A stretch of DNA of 64,000 nt, taken from contig NZ_JAESWB010000168.1 in NCBI RefSeq assembly GCF_016765675.1, positions 1 through 64,000 on the forward strand, in the 5' to 3' direction. The notes under the pieces are model-generated. The model saw only the letters and a list, made by a program, of their open reading frames with translations. It did not search any database and was not told the DNA's origin. This DNA is from Neobacillus paridis (lineage in GTDB: Bacteria; Bacillota; Bacilli; Bacillales; Cytobacillaceae). The position numbers were made by a program, and so were the translations under genes. Each line of letters begins with the position of its first letter. Within the stretch, counting starts at the first letter, position 1. Shown in pieces: positions 8,334 to 17,930 of the stretch.

Positions 8334-11300
8334 ATGTCATTAAGGATGGTAATCGGGCGTACCGGAAGTGGTAAAACCACGATGTTCCACAACGAGATCC
8401 GCAGGAAACTAATTGAAAATCCGGAGGGTCCGCCACTAATTTATATCGTTCCAGAACAGATGACATTTCAATCAGAATACCTTCTGGCAACCGATCCGTC
8501 CATCGCTGGTATGATTCGGGCACAGGTGTACAGCTTTTCACGGCTGGCATGGCGAATTCTCCAGGAAACTGGCGGCATAAGCAGGCTGCATCTAAGCAGT
8601 GTTGGGATAAATATGCTGCTCCGCAAAATTATTGACGAGCGGAAAGAGGAATTGAAGCTCTTTCAACGGGCTGTCGACAAGACCGGATTTATCGAACAAT
8701 TAGAGCAAATGGTGACGGAATTCAAGCGTTATTGTATCAGACCGGAGGAACTGACCGGTGGGTTAGAATTTTCTGAAGAACATTTTGCTTCCAAGGCATT
8801 GGAAGATAAACTGCATGATTTAGAATTAATTTATCGAGAATTTGAAGATCAAATCTTTGGAAAATATGTTGATTCCGAAGATTATTTTCGCCTGCTTGCT
8901 GAAAAAATAGCAGCCTCTCTTTACTTACGTGATGCAGAAATTTATCTCGATGGTTTCGATCATTTTTCACCGCAAGAATATCAAATCATTGGCGAGCTGG
9001 CCAAGCATTGCAACAGAGTATCCATTGCCATGACCACAGATGAATCAGCTTTTGCCAGGATCCAGGATGAACTGGATTTATTTCGGGCATCAAATGAAAC
9101 TTGTCATATCCTTTTTGACATCGCCCATGAATTTGAGATTGAACTGGAACAGCCAGTATTTTTACAACAACCAAAAAAATGGAACAGTCCATCACTAAGG
9201 CATTTAGAGCAGAAATTTGATGATCGTCCTGTTCAAGCCTTTCATGGTGAAACTGACATCCATCTTTGTCAAGCGGTTAACCGGCGTGCCGAAATCGAGG
9301 GAATTGCCCGCGAGATGCGTCAATTAGTTCGGACAAAAGGGTACCGCTACCGTGATATTGCAATACTAATCAGGAATGGCGGCGATTATCATGAGATTGT
9401 CGAGCCTGTTTTTAATGATTATCAAATCCCTTATTTTATCGATCAAAAAAGAACGATGCTTAATCACCCGTTAATTGAATTAATCCGTTCCAGTCTTGAA
9501 GTAATTTATTCTTATTGGCGCTATGAACCGATATTTCGGATGATCAAAACGGAATTAATTTATCCGCTTGATGGAACTATCGGGGATATGCGTGAGAAAA
9601 TGGACAAGCTTGAAAACTATGTTTTGGCTTACGGAATAAATGGCCGCAAATGGACAAGCAAGGATCGCTGGGTATATCGGAACATCAGAGGCCTGGAAAT
9701 GGAAGCAAAAGTCCAGACAGATGCGGAAAAAGCATGGGAACAAGAGTTAAATGAATTAAAACTGATGATTACGGCACCGTTAATGCGGTTATCACGACGC
9801 CTGAAACGGGCCGATACAGGGCGAAAACTTTGTGAAGCCATTTATTTATTTTTAGAGGAATTAGATATTCCGACAAAATTGGAAAGCTGGAAAATGGCTG
9901 CTGAAGAGTCTGGCAATCTGATTAAAGCCCGGGAGCATGAACAAGTTTGGAATGCTGTCATCGATCTTCTCGATCAATATGTGGAGGTTTTAGGAGATGA
10001 CCAGGTGTCATTAAAGTCATTTGCCGACATCCTTGAGGCCGGGTTTGAATCATTACATTTTTCCCTTATTCCACCTGCCCTTGACCAGGTATTAGTCGGT
10101 GATTTAGAAAAATCAAGGCTAAATGAGATGAAAGTTGTCTTTGTGGTGGGCATCAATGAGGGAGTTTTGCCGGCAAAGGTTTCCGATGAAGGAATATTAT
10201 CAGACGAAGATCGTGAAATGCTGTTAATCAATGGCATTACCCTTGCTCCGAGCAGCAAAATTCGCTTATTGGATGAAAACTTTTTAGCCTATAAAGCCTT
10301 TACGGCACCGTCTGAATTACTGTATGTCAGTTATCCGCTTGCAAATGAAGAAGGAAAATCATTAATACCCTCATCTTATATTAAAAGATTAAAAGACATG
10401 TTTCCCGATGCAGTCGAGCATTTTTATGTTACCGACCCTTCGGAACTTTCAGAGGCAGAGCAGCTAAGCTTTGTCGCTAATGAAACCACTACACTCGCTT
10501 ATTTAAATGCACAGCTGCAATTGAAAAAGCGAAATTACCCTATTTCTGATTTGTGGTGGGATGTGTACAACTATTACATCGCAAGTCCAGGGGGAAAACA
10601 GGCACAAAAAGTATTCTCAAGTCTTTTTTACACGAATCAGACTGTTAAGCTTTCCCAAAAAACAGCAGAAGAATTATATGGAGAAACAATCCAAGCAAGT
10701 GTTTCAAGGATGGAACTCTATAACTCCTGTGCCTTCTCCCATTTTGCTCAGCATGGCCTGAAGTTAAGGGAGAGACAAGTATTTCGACTGCAAGCCCCTG
10801 ATATCGGGGAATTATTTCATGCCGCCTTGAAGCAAATTGCCGATATCGTCAATGAGCAGAAGCTGTCCTGGGCGGGACTCACTAGACAGCAATGCGAGGA
10901 ATTGGCCAAAGAAGCGGTTAAAACACTGGCGCCAAAGCTGCAAAATGAAATTCTCCTAAGCTCTCAGCGCCATCATTATATTAGACTGAAGCTTGAACAA
11001 ATTATTACCCGTGCCTCGCTCGTCCTAAGTGAACATGCGAAGGTAAGCGGCTTTTCACCAATTGGGTTGGAATTAAGCTTTGGTCCAAAAGGGAAACTGC
11101 CGCCGTTATCCTTTGCTTTGAAAAATGGAAAGAAGATGGAATTAGCCGGCAGGATTGACAGGGTTGACCAGGCCAAGGCAGAGGATAATAATATCTATTT
11201 ACGGGTCGTTGACTATAAATCAAGTGAAAAGGATGTCAATTTAACCGAGGTCTATTATGGGCTGGCTCTGCAAATGTTGACCTATCTTGATATTGTCATA

Positions 11301-11825
11301 ACTCATTCAAAAGAATTGGTAGAGATAAAGGCAAATCCGGCCGGTGTCCTATATTTTCATGTTCACAATCCGTTTGTGAATGCGACCAAAATGTTGACAA
11401 ACGATGAAATTGAAACGGAGATTCTGAAAAAATTTAAAATGAACGGCTTAATGGTGAGTGACCCTGATGTTATTCGGTTAATGGATCAATCCCTGGATTC
11501 CGGGGATTCACAGGTTATTGCTGCCGGGATCAAAAAGGATGGACAGTTATCGAAAAAATCAAAGGTTGCCACACTAGAGGAATTTGCCGATCTTAGGAAG
11601 TATGTACGAGGAATCTATCAGAAAACTGGGAATGCCATCATTGACGGAGAGACGAATATTTCCCCGTATAAATTGAAAAACAAAACACCTTGTACCTTCT
11701 GCCCTTTCAAATCGGTATGCCAATTTGATGAATCGATTGAACCCAATCATTACCGAATCCTCACGGCGCATTCTAAGGATAGCGTTATAGAGAAGATAAG
11801 AAAGGAGGCCGCACAGCATGAGTAA
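8334..11825 (+). CDS. addB: ATP-dependent helicase/deoxyribonuclease subunit B
   Basis: This 1163-aa subunit of the AddAB (RexAB) complex processes double-strand breaks and loads recombinase at Chi. The P-loop GRTGSGKT lies near residues 8-15. A C-terminal RecB-type nuclease has GRIDRVD and VDYKS motifs near residues 943-966. Four Cys (799, 1120, 1123, 1129) match the B. subtilis iron-sulfur staple (801, 1121, 1124, 1130). The ATG at 8334 follows AGTGAGG. It overlaps addA by 8 bp. Confidence 0.97.
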   Translation: MSLRMVIGRTGSGKTTMFHNEIRRKLIENPEGPPLIYIVPEQMTFQSEYLLATDPSIAGMIRAQVYSFSRLAWRILQETGGISRLHLSSVGINMLLRKIIDERKEELKLFQRAVDKTGFIEQLEQMVTEFKRYCIRPEELTGGLEFSEEHFASKALEDKLHDLELIYREFEDQIFGKYVDSEDYFRLLAEKIAASLYLRDAEIYLDGFDHFSPQEYQIIGELAKHCNRVSIAMTTDESAFARIQDELDLFRASNETCHILFDIAHEFEIELEQPVFLQQPKKWNSPSLRHLEQKFDDRPVQAFHGETDIHLCQAVNRRAEIEGIAREMRQLVRTKGYRYRDIAILIRNGGDYHEIVEPVFNDYQIPYFIDQKRTMLNHPLIELIRSSLEVIYSYWRYEPIFRMIKTELIYPLDGTIGDMREKMDKLENYVLAYGINGRKWTSKDRWVYRNIRGLEMEAKVQTDAEKAWEQELNELKLMITAPLMRLSRRLKRADTGRKLCEAIYLFLEELDIPTKLESWKMAAEESGNLIKAREHEQVWNAVIDLLDQYVEVLGDDQVSLKSFADILEAGFESLHFSLIPPALDQVLVGDLEKSRLNEMKVVFVVGINEGVLPAKVSDEGILSDEDREMLLINGITLAPSSKIRLLDENFLAYKAFTAPSELLYVSYPLANEEGKSLIPSSYIKRLKDMFPDAVEHFYVTDPSELSEAEQLSFVANETTTLAYLNAQLQLKKRNYPISDLWWDVYNYYIASPGGKQAQKVFSSLFYTNQTVKLSQKTAEELYGETIQASVSRMELYNSCAFSHFAQHGLKLRERQVFRLQAPDIGELFHAALKQIADIVNEQKLSWAGLTRQQCEELAKEAVKTLAPKLQNEILLSSQRHHYIRLKLEQIITRASLVLSEHAKVSGFSPIGLELSFGPKGKLPPLSFALKNGKKMELAGRIDRVDQAKAEDNNIYLRVVDYKSSEKDVNLTEVYYGLALQMLTYLDIVITHSKELVEIKANPAGVLYFHVHNPFVNATKMLTNDEIETEILKKFKMNGLMVSDPDVIRLMDQSLDSGDSQVIAAGIKKDGQLSKKSKVATLEEFADLRKYVRGIYQKTGNAIIDGETNISPYKLKNKTPCTFCPFKSVCQFDESIEPNHYRILTAHSKDSVIEKIRKEAAQHE

Positions 11826-14800
11826 TATGGTTATTCCGGCAAAGCCTGAAAATGTAACCTGGACGGACGACCAATGGAAAGCGATTATGGCAAAAGATAA
11901 AGATATTCTTGTCGCTGCTGCTGCCGGCTCTGGAAAAACGGCAGTTCTTGTCGAAAGAATTATCCAAAAAATCCTTTCTCAAGCCGACCCGATCGATGTG
12001 GATGAATTGTTAGTCGTTACCTTTACGAACGCCTCGGCGGCAGAAATGCGAAACCGGATCGGTGAGGCGCTGGAAAAAGCGATTGACAATGATCCCCATT
12101 CCCGTCATTTGAGAAAGCAGCTGAGTTTATTAAATAAGGCCTCTATTTCTACCCTTCACTCTTTTTGCATGGAGGTCATTCGCAAGTATTATTATTTAAT
12201 AGATGTTGATCCGGGATTTCGGATTGCTGATGTCACAGAGGCACAACTCATGAGAGATGAAGTTATCGATGAGCTGTTTGAAGCTGAATATGGGAAGCAG
12301 GATAACGAGGCATTTTTCAGCTTGGTGGATGCTTTCACGAACGATCGCAGTGATGCCGCTTTAGAGACGATTGTTCAGACGATATATGATTTTGCCCAAG
12401 CGAACCCGGAGCCGCAAAAATATTTAAACAAAATGGCAGAAATGTATAATGTTTCTAACATTAAAAATATGGAAGAACTGCCATTTACTCAAGCCCTCCG
12501 GTTTGATATTGGATTACAGCTGGAAGCTACCCGGGAAATGATCATCCAGGGCTTAGAAATCACCAAGCTTCCGGACGGACCGGCACCAAGGGCGGAAAAC
12601 TTCTTGGATGATCTGCATATTATTGATACGTTAATCAAAGCCAAACAGGACTCTTGGGAAACCCTTTATCAAGCGATGCAAAGCGTGACCTTTTCGACGG
12701 CAAAAAGGTTAAAAAAAGGGGAGTATCATGAAGAACTGACAGCAAAGGCACAGAAGCTGCGAGAGCAGGCAAAGAAAAAAGTTCAGATGCTACAGACGGA
12801 ATTATTTTCCCGCAAACCGGAAAGCTTTTTGCGCGACATGACAGAGATGTACCCGTTAATCGCAACGCTAACGAATCTGGTGAAAGAATTTTCCAAGCGC
12901 TTTGAAAGCGCCAAAAAGGAAAAGGGGCTTGTCGATTACGCTGATTTGGAGCATTATTGCCTTGAGATTTTAACAAAAGAAGTTACCTCCGAGGGGGAAT
13001 TTATCCCATCAGAGGCTGCCCTTTCGTATCGGCGGCAATTTAAAGAAGTGTTTGTTGATGAATATCAGGATACGAACATGGTTCAGGAAACAATCTTAAA
13101 ACTAATTGCGAAAGATGAGGAGGCAGCAGGAAATCTTTTCATGGTCGGGGACGTGAAACAGTCAATTTATCGCTTCCGTTTGGCCGAACCGAATTTATTT
13201 TTATCGAAATATAATCGCTTCCGGCCTGATGGGGATGCATCAGGGCTAAGAATTGATTTAGCACGTAATTTCCGCAGCCGTAAAGAAGTACTCGAAGGCG
13301 TCAATTACTTGTTTAAACAAATAATGGGCGTAAAAGTGGGCGAAATCGAATATGACGAAGCGGCAGAATTGCGAAATGGGGCGCCATATCCTGAAGCCGA
13401 ACAATTTCCAATTGAGCTTATTTTGATTGATCAGAAAGAGGAGGATACGCTGGAAGAGACAGAGAACGAATCGGAAGCCGAAGCGGCACAAGATGTGTTT
13501 GATAAGGCTGATCTTGAACAGTCCCAACTGGAAGCAAGGGTAATTGCGGCAAAAATAAAGGATTTGGTGGCGGATGGGGCCCCTGTTTATAATCCGAAAA
13601 CAAAGTCGGAAAGGCCGCTGAAATATCGTGACATCGTGATTCTACTTCGCTCATTTACCTGGGCGCCGCAAATGATCGAAGAGTTTAAGCAGCAAGGTAT
13701 CCCGGTTTATGCTGATTTATCAACCGGATATTTTCAAGCGACTGAAGTTGCCATCATGCTGTCATTATTGAGAGTCATAGATAATCCATTTCAGGATATT
13801 CCGCTGGCTTCCGTTCTGCGTTCGCCCATTGTCGGTTTAAATGAGGAAGAGCTGGCAAGAATCCGGCTTTATCAAAAGCGCGGTTCATTTTGGGATGCGG
13901 TCGCTTCCTTTTGCCTTGATAAAACGAATGAAGCAGAACAAGCCTTTTATGATAAGGTCTGCCAATTCTATACAGCTTTACAACAATGGCGTACCATGGC
14001 CCGTCAAGGTTCACTTTCAGAATTAATTTGGCAGCTGTATCGAGATACGAAATTTTATGATTTTGTCGGAGGGCTCCCAGGTGGAAAACAGCGCCAGGCA
14101 AACTTACGGGCTCTGTATGACAGGGCGAGAGCCTATGAACAAACATCATTTCGGGGCTTATTCCGTTTTTTAAGATTTATCGAACGCATGATTGATAGAG
14201 GCGATGATCTTGGGGCGGCTCGTGCCTTAGGGGAGCAAGAAGATGTAGTCCGGATCATGACCATTCATAGCAGTAAGGGTCTGGAATTTCCGGTTGTATT
14301 TATTGCAGGAATGGCGCGGAAATTTAACATGATGGATTTAAAGCAACCGTATTTGCTTGATAAAGAGTACGGCTTTGCCGCCAAGTATGTAAATGTGGAA
14401 AAGCGGATCTCCTACCCATCGTTACCGCAACTTGCTTTTAAACGTAAAAAGAAAATCGAGATGCTGGCCGAGGAAATGCGTGTTTTATATGTGGCGCTGA
14501 CCAGGGCGAAGGAAAAACTCTATTTGACTGCAACGCTTAAAGATGCCGCAAAAACGATGGGGCAATGGAATGAGGATGTCAATCATCAAGAATGGCTGCT
14601 GAAGGATTACAGGCGCGCAGCTGTTGCCAGTTATCTTGATTGGATTGGCCCTGCATTGGTGCGTCATCAAGACTGTGAGGTATTAAGAATTACTGAAAAA
14701 ATGTATGAGCGTGTTCCGGAAGAGATTAGAAAGCATCCTTCATCCTGGAAAATTATTATGACGGCGGCCAGCGAGATTAAGGAACAGGAAATGGAGGATG

Positions 14801-15627
14801 ACTTACAGGAGAATGATTTTATTCGCTTAGTAAAGGAAGAACAAACAATCCCGCTGACCTCACCGTTTGCCAAGGAAATAAACGAAAGACTTTCGTGGAA
14901 ATATCCTTTTCGTAGTGCGGCAACGCATCGGTCGAAGCAATCTGTTTCCGAAATAAAACGTCAACGGGAAATGGCAGACGAACAGAGTGGGACAGATCTT
15001 ATTAGAAAGTATAAAAAGCCGATTCTCAAACGTCCCAAATTTATGCAGGAAAAGACCTTGAGTCCGGCTGAACGGGGAACAGCCATGCATATGGTGATGC
15101 AGCATCTTGATTTGACCAGACCTGTAAATGAAGCGGCCATTTCCGCACAGATCAGGGCAATGGTGGATCGAGAATTATTAACTGAGGAGCAGGCTCAAGT
15201 TATTGATAGCAAATTAATCGAGCAATTTTTCCAAACAGATTTAGGAAAAAGATACTTATCCGCTCATGCGGTTCATCGTGAAGTGCCGTTTACATTGTCT
15301 CTAAAGGCTGATGAGGTGTACCATGATTGGCAGGAAGATGATGAATCCATTTTTGTTCAAGGGATTATCGATTGTCTGATTGAGGATGAACAAGGTCTTG
15401 TGATCATCGATTATAAATCGGATAGCATTACCGACAGATTTAAGGGTGGCTTTGACCAGGCAAAATCGATTTTGGAAGCGCGCTATAAGGTGCAAATTGA
15501 CTTATATACAAAAGCTATCGAGAAAATTTGGAAACGAAATGTGACGGAAAGGTATTTATTCTTCTTTGACGGAGCCCACATCATTAAACTCGATTCTAAA
15601 GACAAGCTAAAGAAGACTGACTCTTGA
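11818..15627 (+). CDS. addA: ATP-dependent helicase/nuclease subunit A
   Basis: This 1269-aa UvrD-type superfamily 1 helicase has a RecB-family nuclease at the C-terminus. Walker A AAAGSGKTAVL sits near residue 36, the helicase motif VDEYQDTN near 415, IMTIHSSKGLEFP near 818, and VIIDYKSD near 1195 carries nuclease metal-binding residues. It partners AddB in recombinational repair and in processing DNA taken up by competent cells. The ATG at 11818 follows AAAGGAGG. The terminator overlaps its last codons. Confidence 0.97.
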   Translation: MSNMVIPAKPENVTWTDDQWKAIMAKDKDILVAAAAGSGKTAVLVERIIQKILSQADPIDVDELLVVTFTNASAAEMRNRIGEALEKAIDNDPHSRHLRKQLSLLNKASISTLHSFCMEVIRKYYYLIDVDPGFRIADVTEAQLMRDEVIDELFEAEYGKQDNEAFFSLVDAFTNDRSDAALETIVQTIYDFAQANPEPQKYLNKMAEMYNVSNIKNMEELPFTQALRFDIGLQLEATREMIIQGLEITKLPDGPAPRAENFLDDLHIIDTLIKAKQDSWETLYQAMQSVTFSTAKRLKKGEYHEELTAKAQKLREQAKKKVQMLQTELFSRKPESFLRDMTEMYPLIATLTNLVKEFSKRFESAKKEKGLVDYADLEHYCLEILTKEVTSEGEFIPSEAALSYRRQFKEVFVDEYQDTNMVQETILKLIAKDEEAAGNLFMVGDVKQSIYRFRLAEPNLFLSKYNRFRPDGDASGLRIDLARNFRSRKEVLEGVNYLFKQIMGVKVGEIEYDEAAELRNGAPYPEAEQFPIELILIDQKEEDTLEETENESEAEAAQDVFDKADLEQSQLEARVIAAKIKDLVADGAPVYNPKTKSERPLKYRDIVILLRSFTWAPQMIEEFKQQGIPVYADLSTGYFQATEVAIMLSLLRVIDNPFQDIPLASVLRSPIVGLNEEELARIRLYQKRGSFWDAVASFCLDKTNEAEQAFYDKVCQFYTALQQWRTMARQGSLSELIWQLYRDTKFYDFVGGLPGGKQRQANLRALYDRARAYEQTSFRGLFRFLRFIERMIDRGDDLGAARALGEQEDVVRIMTIHSSKGLEFPVVFIAGMARKFNMMDLKQPYLLDKEYGFAAKYVNVEKRISYPSLPQLAFKRKKKIEMLAEEMRVLYVALTRAKEKLYLTATLKDAAKTMGQWNEDVNHQEWLLKDYRRAAVASYLDWIGPALVRHQDCEVLRITEKMYERVPEEIRKHPSSWKIIMTAASEIKEQEMEDDLQENDFIRLVKEEQTIPLTSPFAKEINERLSWKYPFRSAATHRSKQSVSEIKRQREMADEQSGTDLIRKYKKPILKRPKFMQEKTLSPAERGTAMHMVMQHLDLTRPVNEAAISAQIRAMVDRELLTEEQAQVIDSKLIEQFFQTDLGKRYLSAHAVHREVPFTLSLKADEVYHDWQEDDESIFVQGIIDCLIEDEQGLVIIDYKSDSITDRFKGGFDQAKSILEARYKVQIDLYTKAIEKIWKRNVTERYLFFFDGAHIIKLDSKDKLKKTDS

Positions 15628-15642
15628 GCCAGTCTTCTTTTG
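15610..15642 (+). terminator. Terminator overlapping the addA stop
   Basis: AGAAGACTG (15611-15619) pairs with CAGTCTTCT (15630-15638), followed by TTTGTTG; the stop codon lies in the loop. It may also serve the converging gerP operon. Confidence 0.8.
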
Positions 15643-15646
15643 TTGT

Positions 15647-15865
15647 TTAATTATTTCCCGCTATTGGCTGGTCAATTACATTTGCATCAAGTACATTTGT
15701 TGCACTTAATCCGTTATTCGCCACGATCACCCCGCCGGTATTAAAGCCTCCGGACCCAGCAGACGTTTTAGTTGACGTTTTTGGTGAAATATATAAGGTA
15801 TCGCCGAATTGAACCACTCCACCGCTAACATTCACAATTTGTACAGGACCGATTATTGCTGGCAT
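15647..15865 (-). CDS. gerPF: Spore germination protein GerPF
   Basis: This 72-aa protein belongs to the GerPA/GerPF family: it starts MPAIIGPVQIVNVSGGVVQFGD and has the shared FNTGG motif near residue 42. GerP proteins sit in the spore coat and are needed for germinants to reach inner receptors. It is the last gene of gerPA-F. Its ribosome-site-like AAAGGATG lies directly downstream of the structured relic at 15885-16040, so the relic has replaced the normal short gerPE-gerPF junction. Confidence 0.92.
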   Translation of the reverse strand: MPAIIGPVQIVNVSGGVVQFGDTLYISPKTSTKTSAGSGGFNTGGVIVANNGLSATNVLDANVIDQPIAGNN

Positions 15866-15884
15866 AAAACAACATCCTTTTTGG

Positions 15885-16040
15885 ATAAAGTGAAACTTCC
15901 ATCAGTGGGGTTTTCTTCATCCCCCACTGATGGTTAGTTGAACCAATCGGACCTTTACGGGCAGTTGATCCCCCGCCTAGATTCCTTGTAACTGGGATTC
16001 TCGAGGTAGGGGTCTTACTGCCCGTTAAGGCGGGATAAAA
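15885..16040 (-). ncRNA. Structured relic resembling an IS605/TnpB guide-RNA (omegaRNA) end
   Basis: This noncoding segment lies between gerPE and gerPF. In minus-strand sense it begins near CCCGCCTTAACGGGCAGT. Long-range arms ACGGGCAGT/ACTGCCCGT (16025-16017 and 15965-15957 region) enclose a C- and G-rich core. A 12-bp perfect hairpin CCATCAGTGGGG/CCCCACTGATGG (15899-15910 and 15922-15933) then precedes the tail AAGTTTCACTTTAT. This layout and the sequence as remembered match the right ends of Bacillaceae IS200/IS605 tnpB elements, where the RNA becomes the TnpB guide scaffold. No tnpB remains. Alternatives are a MITE-like derivative or an unrelated structured repeat. Confidence 0.5.
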
Positions 16041-16071
16041 TCCGATATAAGCCATACAGTAACATATGCGG

Positions 16072-16461
16072 TTACCCGATATCCTGTTCATGCCCAGTAG
16101 GTAAAAGCTGGCGTATATGCTTAATTCTTGCTTCCATTGCAACATGATGACTATTGCCGATATTAAGCATTGAGGCAGAAGAAATTCCGATGATATTGAT
16201 ATTGTTAACCTTGATGATCGGAGATAAGTGATGGTGAGCAATTGAAATAGGTTCATCAATGGGAGGCGGGGAAATGGGGCGGGTAAAGGTTTGAAAGGCT
16301 GCAAAATTGCCTTCATCTCCAAAAAATATTTCAGCCTCCCGTTGAACCGCTAGTGCACGTGATAGTTTATAGATATAATGAGAGTCGCCAATTTGAAAAA
16401 TGGAAGAATAAGAAACAATAAATACTTTGGCCTTGTCAACAACGGATGTTCTACCGGGCAT
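16072..16461 (-). CDS. gerPE: Spore germination protein GerPE
   Basis: This 129-aa coat protein of the gerP operon has the N-terminal motif SYSSIFQIGDS (near residue 17), RALAVQREAEIFFGDEG in the middle, and a second related stretch NIIGISSASMLNIGNSHHV near 90. The start at 16461 follows the gerPD stop with two bases between. The final residues (LLPTGHEQDIG) end about 30 bp before the structured relic begins; whether the insertion altered this C-terminus is uncertain. Confidence 0.9.
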   Translation of the reverse strand: MPGRTSVVDKAKVFIVSYSSIFQIGDSHYIYKLSRALAVQREAEIFFGDEGNFAAFQTFTRPISPPPIDEPISIAHHHLSPIIKVNNINIIGISSASMLNIGNSHHVAMEARIKHIRQLLPTGHEQDIG

Positions 16462-16463
16462 AC

Positions 16464-16646
16464 TTATCTCACTTCCGGCGCGAGCGGAACAAATGGTCCA
16501 ATAATTAAGGATTCCGGCGGAGTGTCAAAAATGGAAGCGAGTTGAATCGTGTCAGTATCCCCCACAAAGACCATCGAGGAGCTGGCAACCCCGGTAATAT
16601 TAATGTTATCGACACAAAGATTGCGGTTGTAAACTTCAAAGATCAT
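16464..16646 (-). CDS. gerPD: Spore germination protein GerPD
   Basis: This 60-aa protein carries the GerPB/GerPD-type motif NINITGVASSSMVFVGDTD (residues about 13-32). It is needed with the other GerP proteins for coat permeability to germinants. Its ATG overlaps the gerPC stop as ATGA, indicating coupled translation. Confidence 0.9.
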   Translation of the reverse strand: MIFEVYNRNLCVDNINITGVASSSMVFVGDTDTIQLASIFDTPPESLIIGPFVPLAPEVR

Positions 16647-17245
16647 TCATTTTTCATTCCTTTCACATGATTTGGCAGATTATTTAGAAATACAAAGACG
16701 CCATTCTCAATTTCCTGTTTTAATAATTCAATAATTTGCTCATCAGTCACTTGCTGCTCACTTGCTTGACTAGCTTTCAGATGATAATCAATTCTGGCGG
16801 GAAGCTGTTTAATAATATCCTGTTTAATGAAGGATAAATAGGATTCGTTCGGTGGAATGGATAATTTTCTTTGATTATTTTCAATCATTTGCGGTAATTC
16901 CGTCTCTAAATATTGATAAATCGCTTCTTCTATTTTCATCGATTTTCGCATGTTTGTTTCAGGTGAAAAGGGGGTGGCTAGTGTTTGATTTTGTACGGCA
17001 AAGTCTTCAATTGCTGACATATCATTTGGATTAAGGCCAATATTCAACGTTCCTTCTAGTGTTTCTACCTTTAATTGATCAAATTTATACTCGATTCTGT
17101 CTACGTGGATGGCCTTTTTCTCATCTAAATTCTTGATTTGTTGTTGAAGTTTAAGAATAGTTTGTTCAAGTGCTGAAATTCTTTGTTCCTGTGTTTGCAT
17201 GCACATCTGCAGCCATTGAAGGTATTGGTAAAGATCCTGAGTCAT
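16643..17245 (-). CDS. gerPC: Spore germination protein GerPC
   Basis: This 200-aa protein has an N-terminal coiled coil (residues about 3-50, rich in Gln, Leu and Glu) followed by the GerPC segment KFDQLKVETLEGTLNIGLNP near 60-80. It is the only large GerP protein and is not related to the small ones. ATG 17245 is preferred over 17263 because GGGGTGA lies just before it. It overlaps gerPD by 4 bp. Confidence 0.92.
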   Translation of the reverse strand: MTQDLYQYLQWLQMCMQTQEQRISALEQTILKLQQQIKNLDEKKAIHVDRIEYKFDQLKVETLEGTLNIGLNPNDMSAIEDFAVQNQTLATPFSPETNMRKSMKIEEAIYQYLETELPQMIENNQRKLSIPPNESYLSFIKQDIIKQLPARIDYHLKASQASEQQVTDEQIIELLKQEIENGVFVFLNNLPNHVKGMKNE

Positions 17246-17291
17246 GTCGATCACCCCATTCACGATCTATTTTCGGGCCGTTTCGTGGCGC

Positions 17292-17546
17292 TTAACTGCT
17301 GTTTACCTTTCCTGCAGTCCTTACAGGTGCCTGCAATGGAACAGAAGGTATTTCTTGTAGGGTGGGAGGGGTCAGCCCAAACTGTTTAATAGCAGTCGGT
17401 GCTGATTTGAGAAAGCCGCCGGTATTAAACAGGTTTGCTTGCGGTTTAATGATGCCGGCACTGCCAATTTGAATGACAGAAGAGTTTGTAACACCGCCAA
17501 TTTTTATGGTATTAATATGAATCGACTGCTGGATATAAAAATTCAT
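17292..17546 (-). CDS. gerPB: Spore germination protein GerPB
   Basis: This 84-aa protein has the motif SIHINTIKIGGVTNSSVIQI (residues about 8-27) shared with GerPD and GerPE. The C-terminal half is Pro- and Thr-rich (TPPTLQEIPSVPLQAP). It is the second gene of the operon, 18 bp after gerPA. Confidence 0.9.
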   Translation of the reverse strand: MNFYIQQSIHINTIKIGGVTNSSVIQIGSAGIIKPQANLFNTGGFLKSAPTAIKQFGLTPPTLQEIPSVPLQAPVRTAGKVNSS

Positions 17547-17564
17547 TTTCAGCCCACCCAGAAA

Positions 17565-17786
17565 TTACATATTGAAAGCATTATTTTGGTCCATCATATC
17601 CGGGTCAAATGTGTTGGTCGAGCTCAAGTTATTATCGACGCGCAAACGTTCACCAGTATTAAAGGAACCTGCGCCCGAAAATGTCTTTGCATTTGAGAAA
17701 GGCATAATTTTATAGACATCGCCAATATGAAAAACCGAACTGTTGCCAAGAGTGATCACCTGAGCTACCCCTACAATGGCTGGCAT
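17565..17786 (-). CDS. gerPA: Spore germination protein GerPA
   Basis: This 73-aa protein is the same length as B. subtilis GerPA, beginning MPAIVGVAQVITLGNSSVFH and carrying AGSFNTGERL near 40. It is similar to GerPF at the other end of the operon. The ATG at 17786 is chosen because GAAGGG lies upstream; a GTG at 17795 is inside that site. It is the first gene, about 30 bp from a SigK-type promoter. Confidence 0.93.
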   Translation of the reverse strand: MPAIVGVAQVITLGNSSVFHIGDVYKIMPFSNAKTFSGAGSFNTGERLRVDNNLSSTNTFDPDMMDQNNAFNM

Positions 17787-17817
17787 AAATAACACCCTTC
17801 CCTTATATTTCTATTCA

Positions 17818-17844
17818 TATCCTATGTATGGGCGAAAGTAATGT
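17818..17844 (-). promoter_or_regulatory. SigK promoter of the gerP operon
   Basis: On the minus strand AC (17844-17843) is followed after 16 bp by CATAGGATA (17826-17818), a full match to the SigK -10 consensus CATANNNTA with normal spacing to the short -35. This fits the known late mother-cell expression of gerP. Confidence 0.85.
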
Positions 17845-17930
17845 GATTAATTAGCCCAAAAAATATATTTGTTAGATTGTCTCATATCCTTTATTCTAAA
17901 TAAGAAGCTATTTTATCGAGGGGGATTCAT

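Noticed and set aside
13258..13654. Minus-strand ORFs inside addA
   Set aside because: They are antisense shadows of a well-supported gene, without ribosome sites or family patterns.
15825..16322. 165-aa minus-strand ORF spanning the gerPE-gerPF gap
   Set aside because: It is out of frame with gerPE, reads through the structured relic and has no family resemblance.
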